Below are positions 11,830 to 20,336 of a stretch of DNA of 64,000 nt, in pieces. The position numbers and the translations under genes were made by a program. Positions within the stretch are counted from its first letter, which is position 1. Every line of letters starts with the position of its first letter. The stretch lies in contig JANPWX010000338.1 in NCBI GenBank assembly GCA_024734555.1, forward strand, positions 427,907-491,906, given 5' to 3'. Origin of the DNA: Trochalopteron elliotii. Its lineage: Eukaryota > Chordata > Aves > Passeriformes > Leiothrichidae. The notes beneath the pieces were generated by a model, which worked only from the letters and a program-made list of their open reading frames with translations, ran no database searches and was not told the DNA's origin.

Positions 11830-13217
11830 CTGAAACATCCCGCAACTTCTTGCGGCGCTGTTCCTGGCCAGAGCCTGTAGGGCTCCGGGACGGGGAGTAA
11901 GGACGGAGACGGCTTGTAGGGTGTCGGGGGGACATTCCCCCTGTTGCCCCCTTGATTCCCAGGGCCGGCAGATTGACAAGCGATAGGAATGGCAAATACT
12001 GAATACCAACAATTTTGTAAGGTGACTGTGGTAACTTTAATTTACGAGACGCGGGAAGGAGTGAATTACAGCTCTTTCCTCAGCGTAGAGAATGAATGAA
12101 GAAGCCCCCGCGTTACCGGGGTTCCCTCCCGCAGCGCCACTGAAGGTCTCCGGGCACTCTGGTTAAACGGGATTCCCGGGAGGCAGCCCCGACGCCGGCC
12201 TCCCCCTCCAGAGCCGCGGCTCGGCGGGAGCTGCGGAGTACGAGGCAGGGATGGAAGCCAGGCTGCTGTTCTCCCGAGCTGAGCTGAAAATAACCAAGTG
12301 TCTGAGAAGGATCCATCAATCCTTCGTTCGTTAGGGAGAGCTTCACTCCGGGCGTATTTCGAACCAAAACGGAAGGGTCTCCCTTTCCTGGGACAGCCAC
12401 AGGTTTTATGCCCCAGTCTCAGGTGCAACCTGCAGAAAACCCAAGCAACATCGAAAGCTTCTCTACCTTGCCCAGATGCACGCGAGACTACCTGAGTTTT
12501 GGGGGAAAAACCGGCAATAGCCTTGAACTACGCGGTACCCGAAGGAATGTTCGAAATAATGTGTCCCTTTCAGTCTATAAGACCGTAAAATTAACTCCCT
12601 TAAAATCTACATAGTGGTTTTGTAAAATCTCCTTCCTTCCCTGCCCCAGCCCGGGAGAGACAGAGCCCGAGGGAGCGGGCTGCCGGGACCGGCCCCGCCG
12701 AGAGGAGCCGTACCGGGGCTCTCCGGCCGCGGGAAGGGGCGCAGCGGCTCGGCCTCGGCAGCGCCCGGCAGGATGCTCCTCGGCTTGTTTTGCTTTCAAA
12801 GCCGGGCAGTTCGGCCGAGCTCTGCTCCCCCGGCACCTCGCGGTTCCAGCGCCTGGTCCGCTTCGTGCCGGTGCGTCGGACTTTTCCGACACATTTTTGT
12901 TATTTTATTCGGTCGAACGAGATCCACGTAAAAATTGTGGCAAACATTATCCCGGAGAGAACATGTGGTTAGGGCTGGGGCTGGTATTTCATTGCCGGCT
13001 GTGAGCAGCCTAGCTCAGGCTCCCGCCGGTGTGGCCGCAGCCAGAGGTGGGCACAGCAGGGGCCGCTTCCCCCGTCTCTCGGCTCCCACCGAGGATGAGG
13101 GTTGAGTCCTGCCCGTCCCCGGCCTCGGCGGTCACCACCGGGCGTGCCCCGCCGCCCACACTTGCCGGCGCCCGGTTTGCGCAGGATGCGCATCCCGGCG
13201 GGGCTCCGGCAGCGCCC
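11830..13217 (+). promoter_or_regulatory. EOMES 5' CpG island and presumed promoter region
   Basis: GC- and CpG-rich DNA runs from about 11830 to the assembly gap and continues beyond it to about 14400. The position immediately upstream of the missing EOMES exon 1 makes this the likely promoter and 5' UTR region. No start codon context or N-terminal EOMES coding sequence is visible in any frame before the gap, so the start of translation must lie inside the missing sequence. Two TEAD-type words (CATTCC at 11933-11938, GGAATG at 11986-11991) and a small palindrome GTCGGA-CTTT-TCCGAC (12875-12890) are present. The transcription start cannot be placed. Confidence 0.6.
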
Positions 13218-13609
13218 NNNNNNNNNNNNNNNNNNNNNNNNNNNNNNNNNNNNNNNNNNNNNNNNNNNNNNNNNNNNNNNNNNNNNNNNNNNNNNNNNNN
13301 NNNNNNNNNNNNNNNNNNNNNNNNNNNNNNNNNNNNNNNNNNNNNNNNNNNNNNNNNNNNNNNNNNNNNNNNNNNNNNNNNNNNNNNNNNNNNNNNNNNN
13401 NNNNNNNNNNNNNNNNNNNNNNNNNNNNNNNNNNNNNNNNNNNNNNNNNNNNNNNNNNNNNNNNNNNNNNNNNNNNNNNNNNNNNNNNNNNNNNNNNNNN
13501 NNNNNNNNNNNNNNNNNNNNNNNNNNNNNNNNNNNNNNNNNNNNNNNNNNNNNNNNNNNNNNNNNNNNNNNNNNNNNNNNNNNNNNNNNNNNNNNNNNNN
13601 NNNNNNNNN
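13218..13609. other. Assembly gap (392 N)
   Basis: All bases are N. The flanks are very GC-rich, typical of avian CpG-island dropouts. EOMES exon 1 must be here: exon 2 starts inside the T-box with an incomplete codon, and no exon 1 sequence is found on either side. The family's exon 1 encodes roughly 270-290 residues (more than 800 nt), so the 392-nt length is probably an estimate and too short. Reading frames spanning the Ns are artefacts. Confidence 0.98.
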
Positions 13610-13929
13610 GGGGGGGTGGGAGGGAGGTGGCACCCCTGGGGACGCTCCGTGTCGGGCGGCGCTTGCCCTCTCTCCCGGGAAAGAGGTGCGCGCTCTCTCC
13701 GTCGGTGGTTCCCTGGGATGCTTTCCCCGAGATGCGACTCCCCAGTTTCCCCACACACGGCGGCCGAGAGACACGGCGGGGGTCGGCTGGGGCTCGCCGC
13801 TTGCTTCCTTAGTCACTTTGGTGCCGGGACGGACGAGGAACCCCACGGCCGCCTACAGCATCCGCCGGGGCCCGCTCCCCCTCCTCCGGCCTGCCTCACC
13901 ATGCCTTGTGGTTTTCCTTCTTTCCCCAG

Positions 13930-14084
13930 GAGAATGTTTCCCTTCTTGAGCTTCAACATCACCGGCCTCAATCCCACGGCCCACTACAACGTCTTCGTGG
14001 AGGTGGTGTTGGCGGACCCCAACCACTGGCGCTTCCAGGGGGGAAAGTGGGTGACCTGTGGCAAAGCCGACAACAACATGCAAG
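13930..14084 (+). CDS. EOMES exon 2 (T-box)
   Basis: 155 nt. The acceptor TTTCCCCAG precedes 13930. The first base completes an arginine codon begun in exon 1, then [12 protein letters not shown] follows. It ends CAAG before donor GTGGGT, splitting a glycine codon. It encodes the dimerisation and DNA-contact core with NPTAHYN and [13 protein letters not shown]. Confidence 0.96.
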
Positions 14085-16551
14085 GTGGGTGCAGGTTCCG
14101 GGGGTCTCCTCGCTCCCTTTCCCCGCGGGTCGGTTTCTCGGAAAGGAAGGACCCTCCCCCGCCTTCAGGGTCTTCTCCACACCCGGCATCCTGCTGAGGG
14201 ACGAGCTACGCTTTTAAGGTCCTGCGACTCTTTTTTGCACCGCGGTGTGCGAGGCTGTGTGGGAGGGGGTGGCCATCGGGGAGCCGAGGGGCTGCGCGGG
14301 CGGCGGAACAAAGCCCCGTGCCCGGCCGGCGTTTCACTGCCTTGTCTTCCACAGGCAACAAGGTCTACGTTCATCCCGAGTCGCCAAACACCGGGGCTCA
14401 CTGGATGAGGCAGGAGATTTCTTTCGGGAAGCTGAAGCTAACGAACAATAAAGGTGCCAACAACAACAACGCGCAGGTAAGGAGGGGGAGGGAGGCTTGA
14501 GGGGCTCGTGGTGGCTCAGCGGGGGAGTCCCGGGGTTTTGGGGCTTTTACAGCATTTCATCGAGCCACTAGATCACTGTGCTTGTGACTCGTTTCCTTCT
14601 TGAACTGGGTCATGGAGCTAGTTTTCTTTGTTTCTCCGTAGGAATAGTTGAAATAATGTTGGAAGATGATGTGCGAATTTCTTTCTTTTTAGCCAATATA
14701 TAGATCCCATGGAGTTGCTCAAAAAGTGGGAGGGTAGCAGATAGCTCCTAGTGAAACGGGGCTGTAAGCTGTGACTTGGCTCCTAAAAACAGTTAAAACT
14801 GCTCCATTTTTAAATCAGAAGATTGCAATTTACAGGAAGAAAATGTCATGCTGTAAAATAAGTCTTTATGTTCGATGCAGTTTGTCTAAAGATGTTGTCT
14901 CTTTCATGGTTGTTTTTTCTTTTTTTTCTTTTTTTTTTAGATGATAGTACTTCAGTCCCTACATAAATACCAGCCCCGACTTCACATCGTGGAAGTGACT
15001 GAAGATGGTGTTGAAGATCTGAACGATTCCTCAAAGACTCAAACGTTTGTTTTCCCTGAAACGCAGTTCATAGCAGTTACAGCATATCAAAACACTGATG
15101 TAAGTAAACATAGATGTATCAAATTGCAATTAAGAAGAAAATTGATTTGTGGGTTCAGCATCTCATCTTAATATATTCTGCTTTCACTTTTAGATTACAC
15201 AGCTCAAAATTGACCATAATCCTTTTGCAAAAGGCTTCAGAGACAACTATGACTCGTAAGTACATCTCTGCTTTCTTCTGCAAGGTGTTGTCAGTCTAGG
15301 AGGCATGATTGTGGCATGAAATGTCTGTGGAAGGGTTTTTCTTTGAACACTAATTCAGTTATTCAGCACCAGTACCTCTTCTACTGGCAATTTTGCTTAG
15401 GTTAAAATGTCTGAATAGTGTATTGTCTAGATGGCCTGTCTTTCTGCTGGCTTCTGAATTTTAGTAGGAAACTTGTGCTGGCAGAACCCAGCTGGCCTGC
15501 AGATTTTACCAGCAGCAGTATATTGAGTGTCTCCACAGAGCAGGCAGCTTCAAGCTGTTGGCAGAAGACTTGCCTAATAGTCACTTTCTACCTTTGCTTG
15601 TGCTATTGCTTGTAGCAGAAATAGGAAACTTACACTGGTCTAGGAAAAACACCTACTAAATCAGAGTAAAAAAAAAGCCATCCAATTAAATGTAGTCATG
15701 ATTCTAATTAAGAAATATCTAGTTTCTTTTTGTTTGTGTTTTTGTGTTGTGTTCCTGTCATACTGAAATTGCCAAGAAAAACACTCAGTATTTCTCTTTT
15801 GTGTTGCAGCATGTACACAGCTTCCGAAAATGACAGATTAACTCCATCTCCCACGGATTCTCCTAGATCTCACCAGATCGTCCCTGGTGCCCGGTACAGT
15901 GTGCAGCCATTCTTCCAAGAGCAGTTTGTCAACAACCTGCCCCCAGCCAGGTTTTACAATGGTGAGAGAACCGTTCCTCAGACAAACGGCCTGCTGTCCC
16001 CGCAGCAGAACGAGGAGGTGGCCAGCTCTCCTCAGCGCTGGTTTGTGACGCCCATGCAGCAGCCCAGTGCCAACAAGCTGGACATGAACTCCTATGAGAC
16101 AGAGTATTCTCACAGCACCTTGCTCCCTTATGGCATTAAATCCCTTCCCCTTCAGACGTCCCACGCCCTGGGATACTACCCCGACCCGACATTTCCATCC
16201 ATGGCAGGCTGGGGGAGCAGGGGCTCTTACCAGCGGAAAATGGCACCAGCACTAACTTGGACCTCCAGAACAAGCCCTCCAGGATTCACTGAAGACCAGG
16301 GACAGCTTTCCAAGGACAAGGTGAAAGAAGAAATCAGCTCGTCCTGGATAGAGACTCCTCCCTCTATAAAGTCTCTAGATTCCAATGATTCTGGGGTCTA
16401 CACAGGTGCTTGTAAGAGAAGACGGCTTTCCCCTAGCACTTCCAGCAATGAAAATTCCCCAACAATGAAATGTGAGGACATTAATGCTGAGGACTATAGC
16501 AAAGACACTTCAAAAGGCATGGGATACTATGCTTTCTATACTAGTTCTTAA
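13930..16551 (+). CDS. Eomesodermin (TBR2), T-box transcription factor, exons 2-6; exon 1 missing
   Basis: Nuclear T-box activator needed in vertebrates for mesoderm and definitive endoderm formation, trophoblast (mammals), cortical intermediate progenitors and cytotoxic lymphocytes (family knowledge). Coding exons: 13930-14084, 14355-14476, 14941-15099, 15194-15255 and 15810-16551, all with GT-AG introns and consistent phase, giving 412 codons plus stop. Exons 2-5 (about 166 residues) are the T-box minus roughly its first 25 residues, with the hallmarks [40 protein letters not shown] and [13 protein letters not shown]. Exon 6 is the C-terminal transactivation region: [11 protein letters not shown], a basic CKRRRLSPS and the EOMES ending YYAFYT. 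These separate it from TBR1 and TBX21. Vertebrate EOMES is usually near 690 residues, so about 270-290 lie in the gap. No frame disruption is seen. Confidence 0.97.
14355..14476 (+). CDS. EOMES exon 3 (T-box)
   Basis: 122 nt, acceptor TTCCACAG, donor GTAAGG. It encodes [18 protein letters not shown] and [14 protein letters not shown], the conserved T-box segment with the asparagine run. It ends in phase 0. The preceding intron is 270 nt. Confidence 0.96.
14941..15099 (+). CDS. EOMES exon 4 (T-box)
   Basis: 159 nt, 53 whole codons, starting [19 protein letters not shown] and ending TAYQNTD before donor GTAAGT. The acceptor has a long, nearly pure T tract with a few Cs. The middle ([16 protein letters not shown]) is the least conserved part of the T-box in this family. 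Confidence 0.96.
15194..15255 (+). CDS. EOMES exon 5 (end of T-box)
   Basis: 62 nt, encoding [20 protein letters not shown] plus two bases of a serine codon. It carries the C-terminal DNA-binding helix of the T-box (NPFAKGFRD). The intron before it is only 94 nt. Donor GTAAGT. Confidence 0.96.
15810..16551 (+). CDS. EOMES exon 6 (C-terminal region and stop)
   Basis: 742 nt, acceptor TTGTGTTGCAG. The first base completes a serine codon, then 246 codons and TAA at 16549-16551. It contains proline-directed phosphorylation-type sites ([11 protein letters not shown]), the EOMES-specific stretch [43 protein letters not shown] and a final [11 protein letters not shown]. The last residues differ slightly from the mammalian ending as I remember it (one glycine fewer, different final residues). 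Confidence 0.96.
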
Positions 16552-17630
16552 AACATCTTTTTATTCCAATTGGCTGATGTTTTGGTTTTTTTTTCAGGGT
16601 GGCCTTGGGTTTTTTTGCATTAAAATTGCTAAAAAGACTCTTGCCTTCCACCTTGTTGTTGTGTGCAATTCTAAAGAAGGTGCCAAAGCTTTTTGACTGT
16701 TGCAGGTAACAGAAGTAGGGAAAGGGCAAACCATGGGAGACTTTTTTTCCCCTTGTTTAGAAGGAACCATATGCAGAAGCTGTGAGGACTCTAGTGTCTA
16801 AATATGTGGCATATTTATTGGAGACACTAAAGTGTACAGCTTGGGTTGGCTCAGAGACCTGATCAAGTCTATGCACTCCTGAGCAAGGAAAGAGGGGGTG
16901 GGATCCCAAATTTCATTTTCTTCCCCGCTTGATAAAAGGGAACTAGGTTGCAGGGAACTGCACAAATGCTATGTTCTGCTTTAGACTGAGCTGGTTTTTT
17001 CAACTCATCCACAACACAGTCGGCTGAGTTGGATATTGCTCAGCTACAGCTTTTTATTTTTTTGGCAGAAAATGTCAAAATAAGGCCTGCTTGCCAGGCA
17101 GGATTTTAACTTGAAGGTCTTGTTGCCAATGACAGGATTACGACCAAATCTGACTTTTCTTAGCTTAGAACTTGCATTAAAAAAAACCCCTGCCTCCATC
17201 CCCAAAGCCTAACCTTTATTGAGGTGGCCAAAAACAAAGTGTACAGTTGTGTTTTGTCTAGGTACACTGTAGAATATTGTGGAATAATGTATAAGTAGTT
17301 CACCTATAGCTGCTCAGTTGGAAGAACATCCGGTGGTGAGTTGAAGTTCAAAAGGCATTTTTTTTGGTTAATCAAACTTAGCATATGAAGCATTGGAAAA
17401 GGAGATTTCTATTTATGTGTATGTAAAGTGACTTTTTCAGCTGCCCTGTATGAAACTGGAAGTGATGTAACTTTACTGCCCATTCTTGCCTATACTTTCA
17501 GCCATTTTAAACTGATCAATCCCAGAGCAGCTGGCCCACAAACTTTTTCCCCTCCGAAGAAATGTGTTTGTTTTGTTTTTTTCTATGTACATAGTAATAA
17601 TTTTTAATAAATGTGGTGGTGCCAAGCATA
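16552..17630 (+). other. EOMES 3' UTR
   Basis: It extends from the stop codon to about 20 nt past the AATAAA at 17606. The DNA is AT-rich with T runs and a few ATTTA-type words, and has no coding signal. A Pumilio-type element TGTACATA lies at 17586-17593, just upstream of the poly(A) signal. The exact cleavage site is inferred. Confidence 0.75.
17606..17611 (+). terminator. EOMES poly(A) signal AATAAA
   Basis: A canonical AATAAA is followed at once by GU-rich TGTGGTGGTG, the expected downstream element. I saw no other canonical AATAAA between the stop codon and this site. Confidence 0.75.
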
Positions 17631-18387
17631 AGAGGGTATGGCTCTGCCTCATCTTTGTGTCCGCTGGGTGTTCCAAAAGGGGAGGAGGGACCACAATCCT
17701 TGGATCTAACTATCCTTTGCACTGCTCACACTTTATCTGTTGCACTCGCTGTGTGTACTTTCCCTTTAATTTTGCTTTTTATTTGAAAAAGTCTCGTGGC
17801 TCTTGCTTTGCCACGGTTATTCTGTGCACCTTCTGCACAAGCCAGGAGCTCCTGGCTCACTCCAAAATACCATGGGCTCCTGTCCCTTGCCCACCCCCAC
17901 CTCCCCCGCCTCTGCGATCGACGAGGTGCGAGCTCGGCCCGCCACCCCCTTCTCACCCCCTCCGCTTCCCGGAACAAGGCAAGAAATTCCCCTGCCCGCT
18001 TATCTGAGGGGAAAGCTTCTGGCAGGGCGATTGAACACCGGCTCCCGCGGCAGCGGGACCTTTCCTGAGGATATGCAGGCAGTAATGGGATTAAGCTGTT
18101 AACGATTCCCGGCTGCAAACAAAATAAACCCAGGGCTCAGGCCGGGGCTGTCCCCGGTGGAGGTAACGCTATCGAGGGGTACCGACAGGGGCTCCCCCTC
18201 CTCCGGAGCGGGACGCGGTAGGTGTCCGAGGAGATTTCGATCAGCGCTTCGCCTCTCGGGGCGACGCTCCGACTCTGGGCGGTGGCAAGCTGTCCTCTCA
18301 GCTCTTCCCCTGTCCCAGGATCCCAGCTGGAACAGAATGGGGACTTGCGGCAATTTTTGAGAGACTAGGGACCGAGCGTATCAGTCC

Positions 18388-18415
18388 TTTTTTTTTTTTT
18401 TTTTTTTTTTTTTTT
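18388..18415. repeat. Poly(T) tract, 28 nt
   Basis: Twenty-eight uninterrupted Ts. The last four are part of the adjoining hairpin. Confidence 0.95.
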
Positions 18416-18443
18416 CCTGGAGGGGCCACCCCCTCCAGGAAAA
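18412..18443. repeat. Perfect 14-bp hairpin with 4-nt loop
   Basis: TTTTCCTGGAGGGG (18412-18425) and CCCCTCCAGGAAAA (18430-18443) are exact reverse complements, separated by CCAC. The hairpin directly adjoins a 28-nt T run. Confidence 0.9.
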
Positions 18444-18560
18444 GCCCCCGGCAAGGGCTGTCCCCTGTCCCCAGCTGGGGGTGCCGCGACAGTGCCGGCC
18501 GGCCCCGCCCGCCCCGCAAACACCGATTACACAGCGTGATTCCGCCGCGCTGTGTTATTA

Positions 18561-18870
18561 AAAGCTGTATATTTTTGGACCGCACGGTGAAAAAAAGAAC
18601 TTAATGCTTGTGAAAAGTCCTCACACTGTTTAATAGAAACGTAAGTGCCTGGCTGGCCCCAATTAACACCTTGTGATTATAATGCATTCCTAAAATGGGG
18701 TGTCAGACGCCAAATTGTGAATAAAGGTATCTAATTAATCTTCGTAGGATGACACCGATAAACAACGCCAGATTTAAATAAAGATCAAGGAACTGAATGC
18801 TTTTTATTTGTTTACATTAACGGAAGATAAAGTTAACTACCCTTGCACTTTGCTTCGTAATGTGATTTAC
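18561..18870. promoter_or_regulatory. Candidate conserved enhancer between two CpG-rich blocks
   Basis: An AT-rich stretch of unusual word content sits between GC-rich flanks. Visible words: AAGGTGTTAATT on the - strand (18661-18672, T-box-like), CTAATTAATC (18731-18740, homeobox), ATAAACA (18758-18764) and TGTTTACA (18809-18816, FOX). Such density is typical of developmental enhancers, but conservation cannot be assessed from one sequence. Confidence 0.35.
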
Positions 18871-20160
18871 TGCCACAAACAACGGGCGGAGAGCCCCGCC
18901 TCGCCTCGGCGGGCTTTTTCTCGCCGCTTTGGAGGGAGGGGGACACCCAGAGGGCGAGTGCCCCTTCCTCCGCAGCCCCGGCGTGCGGCGGGCGTGTGCC
19001 GGGAAAGGCGGCACCACCTCGGCCTGGCAGCCGGCACTGGGAGGGAGCGCGCCCCGTCCCTGCCACTTCCGACGCTCTCGCAAGAAAACTGCGAGCTAGA
19101 AACGCGAGTTGGACGGGCACGACGGTTCTAGGGGGAAATAAAGAAATAAATTACAGTTGTTTATACCATTGCGGCCGCGTGCGGCAGGAGGTGGAGTGCG
19201 AACCTTGCCCGATGAAGACGGAAAACTTCGTTCTAGGTCAGGGAGAATCCGAACCTCCGCGGCTCCCGGCGGGACAAAGGCTCTGCTCCTTTCCCCCCAT
19301 CGGCCCCGCGAAGCCGGGATACGCACCCTGGGGCCGTTCCCAGCGAGTTAGCACTTCCCTGGGGATGTTCCCTCACTTGATCCGAGAAAGCGATTCGGTA
19401 CTCTGGGTGAATAGCCCTGATTTTTAAATAGCACAATTCCCCGGCGGGGCAATAGAGGTAGCGAAGACGGGCTCTTCCAACGGACTGAGGCCATTCCTCG
19501 CCGAGGATTCTGAGTTTTGGTGCTGTTTTCGTTAAGGCAGACCTGGCACACCGAGAACAACCCTCTGATAATTTTTTTCCAACGAAACTTCATCCCTTGC
19601 TGCTCGCCCCAAACCGCATCGCCACTGGTTCACACCCAGGGGGGAAAACGAAACGACCCCGAAACTCTTTCTTCCGACGACACCGCCCGGCTCTCCCTGG
19701 AAAAAGGGCTCCTTCCTCCTCAGGGCGGCCACCTCAGGGGTCCGGGGAGGGAGGAAAAGGGGGTTTTTTTTTATGCCTTTTCTCTTCGAGTAATGGGATG
19801 GAGTTTTACTTTCGGTCTGAATTTCCACCCCCACCTTCCTCAACGCCGCCTTTTTAACACCTGCTCGCTTTTTCCCACCTCCTCCTCTCTGAGGGGAGCG
19901 CGGCGCTAATGGAGGGGGCTTTCCCGGGAAAGATTATTCTGACAGACCCCTCTTAGGGTCGCCTCTAAGGCGGCGGCCGCCGAAGTGGGAACAGGCCCCC
20001 GATGGCTCCTGCGGTACCTTTACACTTCAGAAATTCCCCTTCCCAACGGGAATATCGGCCAGCCGTGCCGGGGCAGCCGGCGGTGGACAGCTGTGGGGTA
20101 GAAAGTGGAGGCGGGGGGAATGAGACGAGGGAGACGGTTCCCGCCGGCACTTTCTTCATG
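18871..20160. promoter_or_regulatory. Second CpG-rich block downstream of EOMES
   Basis: High GC and many CpGs over about 1.3 kb, with no recognisable exon and no long frame resembling a protein. It lies 1.2-2.5 kb beyond the EOMES poly(A) site. Broad CpG-rich domains around developmental regulators are often Polycomb targets; that reading is an inference. Confidence 0.45.
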
Positions 20161-20195
20161 CCCGTCCACCCCATGAAATTGTGACTTTCATTACA

Positions 20196-20272
20196 ACACT
20201 ACTACTACTATTATTAACAACACTACTACTACTACTACTACTATTATTACTAACAACAACAACAACAACAAC

Positions 20273-20336
<64 letters not shown>
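20196..20336. repeat. Compound trinucleotide microsatellite
   Basis: Successive blocks of ACT/CTA units, TTA units, ACT units, AAC units and then about 20 AAT units. Single-base changes convert each unit to the next, as expected for stepwise evolution of one array. Confidence 0.97.

Larger units (their letters stand above)
17870..18560. promoter_or_regulatory. CpG-rich block downstream of EOMES
   Basis: The block starts about 250 nt past the EOMES poly(A) site. It is GC- and CpG-rich with no recognisable exon. A bicoid-class homeobox word GGATTA (OTX/GSC type) lies at 18088-18093. It could be a downstream enhancer or the promoter of an unannotated transcript. Confidence 0.45.

Noticed and set aside
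12969..13949. Open frames of 208-306 codons on both strands across the gap
   Set aside because: They owe their length to the run of Ns. The readable parts show no protein family, and the true exon 2 frame is established by splice sites.
15730..15810. Upstream extension of the exon 6 frame as an alternative start
   Set aside because: It is intron 5 sequence ending in a good acceptor (TTGTGTTGCAG), and the phase joins exactly with exon 5.
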